NCBI GenBank assembly: GCA_044227705.1
Contig: JBGAWE010000014.1
Location: 1 to 35,478, forward strand
From: JANOQP01 sp044227705
GTDB lineage: Bacteria; Bacteroidota; Bacteroidia; Chitinophagales; Saprospiraceae
Direction of reading: 5' to 3'
Length of the DNA: 35,478 bases
The stretch's first letter is position 1, and every line of letters begins with the position of its first letter. Position numbers and translations under genes: made by a program. Positions 10,459 to 19,105 of the stretch are shown here, piece by piece. The notes beneath the pieces were generated by a model, which ran no database searches, was not told where the DNA came from, and saw only the letters and a list, made by a program, of their open reading frames with translations.

Positions 10459-10887
10459 TCAGCAATCAATCTTCCCAACCCGTCCCGCGTGCCGCCCGCC
10501 CTCGAAATCGGTCTTCGAGAAGATTTCGACCATCTCCAAAGCCAGTTCCAATGAGACGAACCGGGCGGGCAGGGCAATCACGTTGGCGTTGTTGTGCGAC
10601 CGGGCGAGGCGGGCGACCTCGGCCGTCCAGCAGAGCGCGCCCCGGACGTGCGGGTGCTTGTTGACCGTCATGTTCACCCCGTTGCCGCTGCCGCAGATGA
10701 CGACGCCCCAATCGGCATGGCCTTCGCTGACCGCCAGCCCGACGCGGTGGGCGAGGTCGGGATAGTCCACCGAGTCGGTCGAAAAAGTGCCGTACTCGAA
10801 GACCGTGTGGCCCAGTTCGAGCAGCTTCTCGACGATGGGAGCTTGGATGGGGAAGCCCGCGTGGTCGCAGCCGATGGCTACTTTCAT
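10459..10887 (-). CDS. rpiB: Ribose-5-phosphate isomerase B
   Basis: RpiB interconverts ribose-5-phosphate and ribulose-5-phosphate in the non-oxidative pentose phosphate pathway. The 142-residue product has the RpiB/LacAB N-terminus (MKVAIGCDHAGF), the active-site Cys65 in VVICGSGNGVNM, and the conserved region ARLARSHNNANVIALPARF. The anion-hole loop reads CGSGNG, where many proteobacterial enzymes have CGTGIG. ATG 10887 is the homology start; an upstream ATG in the same frame (10935) lies in repeat-rich intergenic DNA. Confidence 0.95.
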   Translation of the reverse strand: MKVAIGCDHAGFPIQAPIVEKLLELGHTVFEYGTFSTDSVDYPDLAHRVGLAVSEGHADWGVVICGSGNGVNMTVNKHPHVRGALCWTAEVARLARSHNNANVIALPARFVSLELALEMVEIFSKTDFEGGRHAGRVGKIDC

Positions 10888-10935
10888 TGGATGGTTGATT
10901 GGCTGATTTGTGATGACGGATGTTTTTTTGATCAA

Positions 10936-11018
10936 CGATTGATGAGTGACGAACTACGATTTTCGAGCGGCCGGGAGCGCGGTCAAATCGTAAGTCGTAG
11001 CTCGTCAATCATCAATCG
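10936..11018. repeat. Imperfect inverted repeat between the DUF2723 gene and rpiB
   Basis: Arms of 24 bases at 10936-10959 and 10995-11018 are inverted copies with two mismatches, separated by 35 bases that include a GC-rich core. The right end is followed by further direct copies of a tcaatc-type unit up to about 11027. The arms read cgattgatgagtgacgaact and onward. It could fold into a long stem in the rpiB leader, or be a small non-autonomous repeat. Confidence 0.6.
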
Positions 11019-11022
11019 TCAA

Positions 11023-14000
11023 TCAATTCTTCTCCATCGGCAAGACCGGCTCCTGCGGAACCTTCACCCCGTACGGAGAGAACATGTCCTCCAATTCCTT
11101 CTTCAAAGCCTCGTCCTTCATCTCCTCGGCCGAGCGCAACAGGTCGGTCGCGGTGCGCATGGTGTACTGCTGGTCCTGCTCGTAGCCCCGGTTCACGTCG
11201 TCGCCGAGCGACTTGTAGTATTTCAGGTTGGCGGCCATCTCGGCGGCGTAAGGGCGGATTTTGTCCTTTGCCTTGTCGTACGCCCCGGCCTGGACGTAGA
11301 TGTTGATGAGGAAGTTCGAGTTGAAGTCCCAGGGGAAGTTCATCGGCGGGAAGGCGGCGAAGTACTTGTCGACAAGGTCGATGGCCTTCTGTTTTTCGCC
11401 CGCACGGAGCAGCTCGTTGGCCGTGCGGATGAACAGCACGCGCATCGTCTGCACCGAGGGCTGGTAGCTCTTGTCCACGAAGAGCCGCTCCTTGTCGAAG
11501 CCGCCCCATTTGAAGTTCTCCATGATGTTCCGATAGGCGATGTCCGTCTCGACACGGCCCGCGCCCATGACCGAGAAGCGGCGGTCGCTCGGGTTGCGCA
11601 GCGGGACGAGGCGCAGGCCCATCCCCTCGAGCTGGAGGTAGTCGTTGAGGTTGAGCAGCTTGTCGGGCTGGACGGTCACGGCGAAATAGATGGGGCGCTC
11701 GGGGAAGTTCGAGTTGATGATGTCCATCACCGCGAGGTCGTCCTTGAGGATGTAGTTTGTGTTTTTCCCCAAATCAAAGGCGATTGCCGGGACGATGGCC
11801 GCCGAGTCTTTTGCCGAGAGGACGCCTTCTTTCAAGATTTGCTCCTTGTTGATGGGGATGTAAATCTTCCGCGTCGGCAGGTATGTGTCGAACGGGCGGC
11901 CGCTCTGCGCGGGCAGTTTGTCTTCCGAGAGGAATTTCATCACGTCCTTCAGCGACATCGGCTGGTCGGGCGCGTCCTGCCCGGCGGGGTTGTAGAACGG
12001 GATTTGGATGCGCTTGAAGCCCCGGATTTCGTCGGTCGTCAGCGAGAGTTTAATGGGTGCCGAGTCGTTCACCTTGCGGCGAAGCTGCTCGATGTACCAG
12101 TCGACGGCGATGAGCGAGAGGTTGACCACGCGCACGTCGCGGCGGATGTTCTCGACCTCCTGACAGTACCAGAGCGGGTAGGTGTCGTTGTCGCCGTAGG
12201 TGAAGATGATGGCGTTCGGGGCGCAGGAATTGAGGAAGTTCGAGGCGTAGTCGCGGGCGGCGTAATGGTTGCGGCGGCTATGATCGTCGAAGTTCTGCGT
12301 CCCCATCAAGAAGGGCGCGGTAAGGCCGAGCACCGTGCAGAGCGCGGCCGCCGGGATGCCGCCGAACTTGATTTTTTCCGAAAAAAGACCGTAGAGCGCG
12401 GGAATCGCCAGCCCGACCCACATCGAGAAGGTGAAGAACGAACCGGCCAGCGCGTAGTCCCGTTCGCGCGGCTCGTTCGGCGGCTCGTTCGTGTAAAGGA
12501 CGATGCCCATCCCGGTGATGAAAAAGAGGCCCAGCACGCCGAGAAAGTCCTTCGGCTTGCGCGACGCCTGCCAGAACAGGCCGATGAGGCCGAGCAGGAA
12601 GGGGATGCCGTAGTATTTGTTGTTGGCCTGGTTGGAGCGCATGGTCTCGGTCAGCTCGGCGCGGTTGCCGAGGCGGGCGCCGTCGTAGCCGTCGATGCCG
12701 GTGAGCCAGTTGCCGCTGGTGATGTCCCACGAGTAATAGCCCTGCTCGCCGTTCTGGCGGCCGGTGAAATTCCACATCAGGTATCGCCAGTACATCCACA
12801 TCGTCTGGTACTTGAAGAAGAAGGCGATGTTGTCGCCCAGCGTCGGCGAGCCTGATTTCCGGTCAATCCACCTTTTGTAAATATCAGGACGGCCTTGCGA
12901 GTAGTCCTGCATCCGGGGGAAAAGGGTCAGGTCGGAATTGTCGTAGTCGTAGTCGATTTTGTGGTCGGTCACCTCGTAGTGGTCGCCGACTCGGTTGTAG
13001 CGGTCGGCGGTGGTGGTCTCCGAGGGCTTCGCGTCGTAGTTGGGGCCGCGCAGGAAGGGCCGTTCGCCGTACTGCTCGCGGTTGAGGTACGGCAGCAGGC
13101 GCATGGCGTCGCTCGGGTCGTTCATGTTGATGGGCGGGTTACAATGGTGGCCAGCGCGACGACGATTTTTTGCAAAAACCCGTTGCCCGTCCGAGCTGCG
13201 GTGCGCAGGCCGAACCAGATGGCCCCGCCGAAAATCAGGAGGACGAGAACCAGGCCGCTGTGAAACGGCAGCCCCATGCCGTTGACCGTCAGCATTTCCA
13301 TGCGGCTCCACAGGCCGGGGATGCCCGCGATGATGAGCGTCTGGATGAGCAAAATGGTGACCACCCCGATGGCCCCCGCGACAATCGCCCCGACCAGCGT
13401 CGGCTTGACGGACTTTTTGAAATAAAAGAACATCGCCAGTGCCGGGAACGTCAGCAAGCTCAACAGGTGGACCCCGATGGAAAGCCCGGCCGCGTAGAGC
13501 GCGAAGACAATCCAACGGTCGGTCTGCGGCGTGTCGGGCAGCGAGTACCATTTCATCATCGCCCAAAACACCATGCAGGTGAACATGGTCGACATCGCAT
13601 AGACCTCGCCCTCGACCGCCGAGAACCAGATGCTCGTGCAAAAAGCGGTGGTCAAACCGGCGACCAGTGCGCCGCCCGCGATGGCGATGGCCTGGGCGTC
13701 GGTCGGCTCCTCGTCGCGGCCGACGAGGGCCAGCTTGCCGAGGATGCCCGTCGACCAGGCGGTGAACATCGCCGCCGCCGCCGTGCAAAGCCCGCTCATC
13801 ACGTTGACCGAGAAGGCGACCACCGAGGGGTCGGACGAGAACATCGTCCCCACCCAGGTGAACAGCCGCCCGACGAGCAAGAAGATGGGCGCGCCCGGCG
13901 GGTGGACGACCTGCAGTTTCCAGGCTCCGCTGACGAACTCGCCACAGTCCCAAAGGCTGCCCGACGACTCCGCGGAAAAGAACATGACGACCGCGCTGAT

Positions 14001-14048
14001 GGCGAAGACGAGCCACCCGGCCAGGTTGTTGAGCTTGCGATATGACAT
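11023..14048 (-). CDS. DUF2723 (TMEM260-like) membrane protein, frame-broken
   Basis: The gene reads in two pieces. The first, 14048 to 13122 (308 residues, MSYRKLNNLAGWL), holds the DUF2723 hallmark (SSGSLWDCGEFVSGAWKLQ, HPPGAPIFLLVGRLF) and about eight membrane helices. The second, 13125 to 11023 (700 residues), starts at NPPINMNDPSDAMRLLPYLN, includes YLNREQYGERPFLRGPNY and four or five more helices, and ends in a soluble TPR-like C-terminal part. The junction lacks about 16 residues present in relatives (the end of a helix and an IRANAN-type motif) and changes frame, consistent with a deletion of about 49 bases. The pieces overlap as ATGA, so coupled translation is conceivable. Eukaryotic TMEM260 of this family is a protein O-mannosyltransferase (GT117); a role in glycosylating exported proteins is an inference. 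Confidence 0.85.
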
Positions 14049-14136
14049 GAAAAGGGTCTCTTTTTTGAGAAAAACCGGCTTCGGGGCGAAAGACCGCACG
14101 GCCCGCAAAAGGTCGCATCCTGCCCGAAAAGGCGGG

Positions 14137-14144
14137 CAAAACTA
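14137..14144 (-). promoter_or_regulatory. Candidate -7 box for the DUF2723 gene (TAGTTTTG)
   Basis: On the minus strand TAGTTTTG matches TAnnTTTG exactly, in an AT-rich spot 89 bases before the DUF2723 start. A small 6-base inverted repeat (tgcccg/cgggca, 14121-14138) sits at the likely transcription start. No clear -33 TTTG. Confidence 0.4.
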
Positions 14145-14182
14145 ACAAAAAAGGTTTCGGCGCACCGGGCGCCGATCCGTGC

Positions 14183-15874
14183 TCAAATCTTCCCCATCAC
14201 GATGGCAATGATGGCAGCCTCGCGCTCGTCAGCGAGCTTGGCGAGGGCCTCGGCCTCGGCGACGGCCCGTTCAGCGAACGCCTTGTCGGTCAGCCCGGAG
14301 GCGTTCACTTTCACGTTCAGAAATGCCCCTTTTGCCGCCGCCCGGGCGCAGAGCGCACCCACGCCCGCATCGGTCACGGAGTTCGGGTTGCCGGTCGAGG
14401 CCATTTTTTCGATCAAATCGAACGACTGGACGGCCAGCCGCAGCGTCCGCAGCGGCACGTCGATAGCGCCTTTCGTGGCGGTCTGGACAGCGGCTTTTCG
14501 GGCGGCCTTTTCCTCCGGCGTCGTGTTCGGAAGCTGAAAACCGGCCATGATTTGGTTGAAGGCCCGCGTGTCCTCGTCGACGAGGAGGAGGAGCGCGTCT
14601 TTCAATTTTTGCCCCTCGGCGGCCTGCTCGCCGAACTCGCGCCAGCGGGCGTCCCATCCTTTTTTGTGGGAGGAAAGGTTGGCGACCATCGTCGCAAGGC
14701 TCGCACCGAGCGCGCCGACGTATGCCGCGATGCTGCCGCCGCCGGGCGCGGGGCTTTCGGCCGCCGTCTCGTTGGCGAACTCGCGGAGGTTCTTTTTCAA
14801 CAACGGCTGGTCGGCGCGAGCGGCGGCGATGTTGTACTCGATGATCTTCTGCCGAGGGTCGAACGGGCCAAGCTCGGCGAGGCCCATGCTTTTCACGGCG
14901 ATTTTGATGAGTTCCTCCTCGCTCACGCCGGTGCTCCTTTCCTGTTTTTCGAGAAAATACCGCCCCGCGTCGAGCATGACCGAGAGCGGCACGAGGCCGA
15001 CCAGCTCGCTGCCCGTCACGCGCATCCCGCGCCGCTCGGCGCTCTTGCAGCATTCCTCGAAGGCGAGGTGGAGCGGCGTCCGGCGGATGTCGGTGATGTT
15101 CATCGAAATCTGCGCAACGCCGTACTCCTCGATGAACCAGCCGATGGCCTTCACCCCCTCGAGCACGCCCGGCAGGCGGACCGGCTCGCCCGATTCATCG
15201 GTGACGATCTTGCCGTTTATCGGGTCGCCCTCGCGCAGGACGCGGCCTTTTTCCCGGACATCGAAGGCGACGGAATTGGCCCGCCGGACGCTCGTCGTGT
15301 TGAGGTTGACATTGTAGGCGATGAGGAAGTCGCGGGCGCCGATGACCGTCGCACCCGATTTCGGGTTGAAACGGGCAGGGCCGAAATCGGGCTTCCATTC
15401 GGGGTCTTTCAATTTTTCGGAAAGCCCCTCGTACTCGCCCGCCCGGATGGTGGCAAGGTTTTTCCGCTCCGGCCGGCTGGCGGCCGACTCGTAGAGATAG
15501 ACCGGCAGGTGCAGCTCGCTGCCGACCATCTCCCCGAGTTGTTGGGCAAAAACGACGGTTTCCTCCATCGAAATCCCCGAAATCGGGATGAGCGGGCAGA
15601 CATCGGTCGCGCCCATCCGTGGGTGCTCACCCGTGTGCTTCGACATGTCGATAAGCTCGGCGGCTTTTTTGATGGCCAAAAAGGCGGCCTGCACGACCGG
15701 CCCCGGCTCGCCGACGAAGGTGACGACCGTCCGGTTGGTCGCCCGCCCGGGGTCGACGTCGAGGAGCGAGACGCCTTCGACGGACTCGATGGCGTCGGTG
15801 ATTTGCTTGATGACGGTCAGGTCGCGGCCCTCCGAAAAATTGGGGACGCACTCGACGAGCTGGCGGGATTGCAT
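14183..15874 (-). CDS. ftcD: Bifunctional glutamate formimidoyltransferase / formimidoyl-THF cyclodeaminase
   Basis: FtcD moves the formimino group of formiminoglutamate (from histidine breakdown) to tetrahydrofolate and then deaminates it to methenyl-THF, with release of ammonia. The 563-residue product has both halves: the formiminotransferase part (about 1-300; VECVPNFSEGRD, DVDPGRATNRTVVTFVG and the catalytic region HTGEHPRMGATDVCPLIPI with His84) and the all-helical cyclodeaminase part (about 350-560; ESPAPGGGSIAAYVGALGA, TGNPNSVTDAGVGALCARAA). Such two-domain forms are usual in animals and in many Bacteroidota. ATG 15874 is the homology start; the frame is open to 15961 but that part carries a promoter-like box. 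No other hut gene is in the window. Confidence 0.96.
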   Translation of the reverse strand: MQSRQLVECVPNFSEGRDLTVIKQITDAIESVEGVSLLDVDPGRATNRTVVTFVGEPGPVVQAAFLAIKKAAELIDMSKHTGEHPRMGATDVCPLIPISGISMEETVVFAQQLGEMVGSELHLPVYLYESAASRPERKNLATIRAGEYEGLSEKLKDPEWKPDFGPARFNPKSGATVIGARDFLIAYNVNLNTTSVRRANSVAFDVREKGRVLREGDPINGKIVTDESGEPVRLPGVLEGVKAIGWFIEEYGVAQISMNITDIRRTPLHLAFEECCKSAERRGMRVTGSELVGLVPLSVMLDAGRYFLEKQERSTGVSEEELIKIAVKSMGLAELGPFDPRQKIIEYNIAAARADQPLLKKNLREFANETAAESPAPGGGSIAAYVGALGASLATMVANLSSHKKGWDARWREFGEQAAEGQKLKDALLLLVDEDTRAFNQIMAGFQLPNTTPEEKAARKAAVQTATKGAIDVPLRTLRLAVQSFDLIEKMASTGNPNSVTDAGVGALCARAAAKGAFLNVKVNASGLTDKAFAERAVAEAEALAKLADEREAAIIAIVMGKI

Positions 15875-15902
15875 GGTCAGGTTCTTTTTAAATTTAGGGC
15901 GG

Positions 15903-15910
15903 CGAAGGTA
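15903..15910 (-). promoter_or_regulatory. Candidate -7 box for ftcD (TACCTTCG)
   Basis: On the minus strand TACCTTCG differs from TAnnTTTG by one base and lies 28 bases before the ftcD start. The same TTCG ending occurs before the Crp gene and the coiled-coil gene. Confidence 0.35.
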
Positions 15911-15982
15911 GACGGGCATCGCCTTCCTCGGGCTTTTCAAAACTTGCGTACAATTGCGCATTCACCCAAAATTGCTTTAAAA

Positions 15983-16969
15983 ATGGAGGAAGAAACACCC
16001 TTTTACAGCCAACCCGCCTCTGAGGTCGAACTGGTCATGGCCGTCGGCGAGCGCGTGAAGGAGCAGCTCCGGCAGGTCGTCGTCGGGCAGGAGGAGGCGA
16101 TGGACTTTTTGCTCGTCGCGCTGCTGACGGGCGGCCACGTCCTCCTCGAAGGCGTGCCGGGCATCGCCAAAACATTGACGGCGCGGCTGCTGGCTCGGGC
16201 CGTGTCGAGCGGCTTTGGGCGGTTGCAGTTCACGCCCGATTTGATGCCCGCCGACGTGATGGGAACGAGCGTTTTCAACATGAAGACGAGCGATTTCAGC
16301 TTCAAGCCCGGCCCGATTTTCAGCAACCTGATCCTGATCGACGAGATAAACCGCGCCCCTGCGAAGACGCAGGCCGCCCTTTTCGAGGTCATGGAGGAAA
16401 GGCAGGTGACGGTCGACGGCCGGACGCACCCGATGGGCCGCCCCTTCTTCGTGATGGCCACGCAGAACCCCATCGAACAGGAAGGCACCTACAAGCTGCC
16501 CGAGGCGCAGCTCGACCGCTTCATGTTCAAAATCGTGATGGGATACCCCGATTTGGCGGGCGAAAAGGCCATTCTTCGCCGCTTTGCGGAGGATTTTCAA
16601 CAAAAATCAATCGAGGACGTGCGGGCCGTCGCCTCGCCAGAGGAACTGGAGATCTGCGCCCGCATCATCGAAAAAGTGTCGATAAGAGAAGAACTGCTCG
16701 ACTACATCGCCACCATAGTCGAGCAAACGCGGCACAGCGGCGACCTGATGCTGGGCGCCTCGCCCCGCGCCTCGCTGGCGATTTTGAAAACGTCGAAAGC
16801 GGTGGCCGCGCTCTCGGGCCGCCAGTTTGTCACGCCGGACGACGTGCGCTACGTCGCCCACCCGGTTTTGAACCACCGAATCATCCTCACGCCCGACCGC
16901 GAGATGGAGGGCGCGACGACACGGGAGGTCATCGACGAGATTTTGAAGAAAATCGAGGTGCCGAGGTGA
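15983..16969 (+). CDS. MoxR-family AAA+ ATPase
   Basis: MoxR ATPases act as chaperones that help assemble or activate partner proteins, often with VWA-domain proteins. The 328-residue product shows the AAA+ set: Walker A GVPGIAKT (57-64), Walker B LILIDEINRAP (D120, E121), sensor ATQNPIEQEGTYKLPEAQLDRF, and a lid domain with GASPRASLAILKTSKAVA. ATG 15983 gives the family-typical start; the frame is open far upstream only because it runs antisense through ftcD. The usual companions (DUF58, VWA, Bat proteins) are missing: the next gene is on the other strand. The frame is intact. Confidence 0.96.
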   Translation: MEEETPFYSQPASEVELVMAVGERVKEQLRQVVVGQEEAMDFLLVALLTGGHVLLEGVPGIAKTLTARLLARAVSSGFGRLQFTPDLMPADVMGTSVFNMKTSDFSFKPGPIFSNLILIDEINRAPAKTQAALFEVMEERQVTVDGRTHPMGRPFFVMATQNPIEQEGTYKLPEAQLDRFMFKIVMGYPDLAGEKAILRRFAEDFQQKSIEDVRAVASPEELEICARIIEKVSIREELLDYIATIVEQTRHSGDLMLGASPRASLAILKTSKAVAALSGRQFVTPDDVRYVAHPVLNHRIILTPDREMEGATTREVIDEILKKIEVPR

Positions 16970-17022
16970 GCCTTGATTGGAAAGGCCGCCCAACCCGCCA
17001 TTTACAATTCACAACTTACCAT

Positions 17023-17058
17023 TAAAAAAAAGCCCTTCCCGGTCATCACCGAGAAGAG
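17023..17058 (-). terminator. Rho-independent terminator of the Crp/Fnr gene
   Basis: On the minus strand an 11-base stem (17058-17048 with 17041-17031, two G-U pairs, loop of six bases) is followed by eight T (17030-17023). It lies 56 bases after the Crp gene's stop codon and is oriented for that gene. Confidence 0.85.
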
Positions 17059-17113
17059 CTCAACAGTCTCTGTACTTCTCATGAAGCAAGAACTTATAGG
17101 GAGACAAATAACA

Positions 17114-17833
17114 TCAATTGAGTTTGGACAGGTCCGGATTGGGATGCTGTGCCGGTTGAAGTAGATGAGGTTCGACTTGCGAAGCTCGTTGAGGACGGCC
17201 GTCACCGTCTGGCTTCTTCCGCTCGACGAGGCTGGCGATGTCCTGCTGCGTGAGGCTGTGCTTGAACAGGGTCTCGTAGCCCACCTGGCGGCCGCGCACC
17301 TCGGCCGATTCCTTGATGAAATCGACGATGCGGGTGCGGACATCCTTCAGGATGAGGCTTTCCCATTGCCGCTCGGCGCGGCGCAGACGGTTGCCCATCT
17401 CGATGAGCAGGGATTGTGCAAGCTGGAAATTGGAGTTGACGAGCCGCCGGAAATCCTCCGTCCGCACGGCGATGTAGGCGGAGTCGGCACCCATCGTGCA
17501 GGCAAACTCGGCGCGGCTGCGCTCGCCGGTGAGGCCCAGTTCCCCAAAAATCTGGGTCGGGTGCATGATGGCCTTGACCAGCTCGCGGCCGTCGGGGGTG
17601 TGCAGGCCCGTCTTGACGTTGCCTCGGACGAGGAAGTAGACGTACTCGGAAGGCTCGTCGGCCAGATAGACAAAGTGGAACTTGCCGACCTCCTTGAGTT
17701 CGGCGCGGGAGGCGAGGTGCTGCATCTCCTGCTCGCTCAAAGCCTTCAGGAGGGAGACTTCGCGCAGCGCGTTGATGAGCGCGGTCTGCATTTCCGACGG
17801 GGTGGAAGGGGCGAGCGTAGCAGTTTTTGTCAT
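17114..17833 (-). CDS. Crp/Fnr-family transcriptional regulator, with two compensating frameshifts near the HTH
   Basis: The N-terminal part is a cyclic-nucleotide-binding beta roll (about 25-145; FVYLADEPSEYVYFLVRGNVKTG, PTQIFGELGLTGERSRAEFA), followed by the dimerisation helix and a winged helix-turn-helix starting HSLTQQDIASLV. At the recognition helix the frame breaks (about 17205-17220): as read it gives ERKKPDGDG, while the next frame gives SGRSQTVTAVLNELRKSNLIYFNRHSIPIR, the correct family sequence. Near 17122-17130 one G appears lost from CGGGAC, which restores the first frame as DLSKLN and the stop at 17114. Corrected length is 239 residues, normal for the family. As read, the DNA-recognition helix would be destroyed. 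The RE-type cAMP pocket is not clearly conserved, so the ligand is unknown. It is divergent from lytS. Confidence 0.85.
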   Translation of the reverse strand: MTKTATLAPSTPSEMQTALINALREVSLLKALSEQEMQHLASRAELKEVGKFHFVYLADEPSEYVYFLVRGNVKTGLHTPDGRELVKAIMHPTQIFGELGLTGERSRAEFACTMGADSAYIAVRTEDFRRLVNSNFQLAQSLLIEMGNRLRRAERQWESLILKDVRTRIVDFIKESAEVRGRQVGYETLFKHSLTQQDIASLVERKKPDGDGRPQRASQVEPHLLQPAQHPNPDLSKLN

Positions 17834-17881
17834 GGGAGATAAATTAAAAGAGTTAATCGGTTGTGGTTGAAATTGTGGGTA

Positions 17882-17889
17882 CGAAGCTA
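17882..17889 (-). promoter_or_regulatory. Candidate -7 box for the Crp/Fnr gene (TAGCTTCG)
   Basis: On the minus strand TAGCTTCG is one base from TAnnTTTG and lies 48 bases before the Crp start. The inverted repeat at 17896-17914 lies immediately upstream, between the -7 and -33 positions. Confidence 0.35.
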
Positions 17890-17895
17890 CCGCAT

Positions 17896-17914
17896 GACAT
17901 TTTCGACTAATGTC
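17896..17914. promoter_or_regulatory. Candidate operator (GACATT-N7-AATGTC) between crp and lytS
   Basis: A perfect 6+6 inverted repeat with a 7-base spacer in the 199-base region between the divergent Crp/Fnr and LytS genes. It would overlap the Crp promoter and lie just upstream of a TTTG (17915-17918) that could be the -33 element of a lytS promoter. Its size suits a dimeric winged-helix regulator, so self-regulation by the Crp protein is a natural guess. Confidence 0.4.
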
Positions 17915-17962
17915 TTTGTATATCTGGCAGCCCCGTTTTTATACTTTCTGTCGGCTGGCTTC

Positions 17963-17970
17963 TACTTTTG
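17963..17970 (+). promoter_or_regulatory. Candidate -7 box for lytS (TACTTTTG)
   Basis: TACTTTTG matches TAnnTTTG exactly, 62 bases before the chosen lytS start. A second match, TATGTTTG, lies at 17999-18006. Neither has a well-spaced TTTG -33 element, so which is used is uncertain. Confidence 0.4.
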
Positions 17971-18032
17971 GGGAAATACGGGAATGCCCCGCCCGGGGTA
18001 TGTTTGCCCAGCAAAAACCCGCGCCTCGCGCC

Positions 18033-19076
18033 ATGATGCAGTTCTCCAACCGCTCGCTCGAATGGATTCTCGGCAGCCGCTACCGCTGGGTGCAGCACCT
18101 TATTTTCTGGGTGTTCATGTACATGCCGCACATCCTGCTGTTCTCCGGGCTGACCGGCAAGCCCCCGCGCGGCTTCGTCATGGCCGCCTACCTCGGGGTG
18201 ATGGCGATGGACATGGGCCTCATCTACTTCAACCTCTACTATCTCATCCCGCGCCTCTTTTTCAGGCGGAAATACTGGGGCTACCTCGTCGCCACGAGCG
18301 GCATGGTCGCCTTCAACTCCTTCTTTTCTACGACCATCGTGCCGTTCGTGATTTCGGGCGGGCAGCGGTTTTCGGCCACCCTTTCGGGCTTCGTCGAGAG
18401 CTTCGTCATCACGACGACCATCCTCGGGACGGCCGTCGGGTTCAATGTCATCAAGCGTTTCCTCCGCGCCCAGTCGCGCCTGAAGGAGCTTGAAACGACC
18501 GGCCTGAAAGCCGAACTGGCCTACCTGAAAAACCAGATAAACCCCCACTTCCTGTTCAACTCGCTGAACAACATCTACGTCCAGTCGCGCACCAACCCGG
18601 CCGACGCGAGCGAGAGCATCCTCCAGTTGAGCGACCTCCTGCGCTACCAGCTCTACGACTGCGCCCGCGACCGCGTCAACCTCGACGACGAAATCGAGTA
18701 CCTCGAAAACTATCTGAAAATCGACAAGCTGCGCAAGACCCGCGCCGAGCTTGACTTCACCGTCACCGGCTCCCCGCAGGGGGTGAAGGTGGCCCCGTTC
18801 CTGTTCATCCCTTTCGTTGAGAACGCTTTGAAGCACGGCATCAGCCTCGAAAACGAGTCGTTCATCCGCATCAACTTCGACATCCGCCCACAGGAACTGG
18901 TCTTCGAAATCGCCAACTCGAAACCCCAGCAGCCGATGATGGCGCATTTAAAAGGAGGCATCGGCCTTGCCAACATCAGCCGCCGCCTCGACATCCTCTA
19001 CCCCGGAAAGTACCAGCTCGACATCGACAACCAGCGCAGCCAGTACAAGGTGAGGCTGGCCATCAGCCCGAATTGA
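18033..19076 (+). CDS. LytS/YehU-type sensor histidine kinase
   Basis: The 347-residue product has four membrane helices (about residues 20-140) and a cytoplasmic kinase part of the His_kinase (LytS-like) family. The phosphorylated histidine is H172 in LKNQINPHFLFNSLNNI; the N box is FVENALKHGI (N264) and the G box is KGGIGLANISRRL. There is no separate sensory domain, so the membrane part probably senses the signal. ATG 18033 (MMQFSNRSLEW) is chosen because upstream ATGs fall in promoter-like DNA; 18000 is an alternative. It lies 29 bases before the response regulator gene, so the two form a two-component pair in one transcript. Confidence 0.95.
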   Translation: MMQFSNRSLEWILGSRYRWVQHLIFWVFMYMPHILLFSGLTGKPPRGFVMAAYLGVMAMDMGLIYFNLYYLIPRLFFRRKYWGYLVATSGMVAFNSFFSTTIVPFVISGGQRFSATLSGFVESFVITTTILGTAVGFNVIKRFLRAQSRLKELETTGLKAELAYLKNQINPHFLFNSLNNIYVQSRTNPADASESILQLSDLLRYQLYDCARDRVNLDDEIEYLENYLKIDKLRKTRAELDFTVTGSPQGVKVAPFLFIPFVENALKHGISLENESFIRINFDIRPQELVFEIANSKPQQPMMAHLKGGIGLANISRRLDILYPGKYQLDIDNQRSQYKVRLAISPN

Positions 19077-19105
19077 CTCCTCTATCCAAACAGAAAATCG
19101 AGACT

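Noticed and set aside
10594..12855. A 753-codon plus-strand open frame
   Set aside because: It is antisense to the DUF2723 and rpiB genes, with Val/Arg-rich composition typical of shadows in high-GC DNA.
14552..16969. An 805-codon plus-strand open frame that would fuse a long unknown N-terminus to MoxR
   Set aside because: Its first 1430 bases run antisense through ftcD; the MoxR homology and natural ATG begin at 15983.
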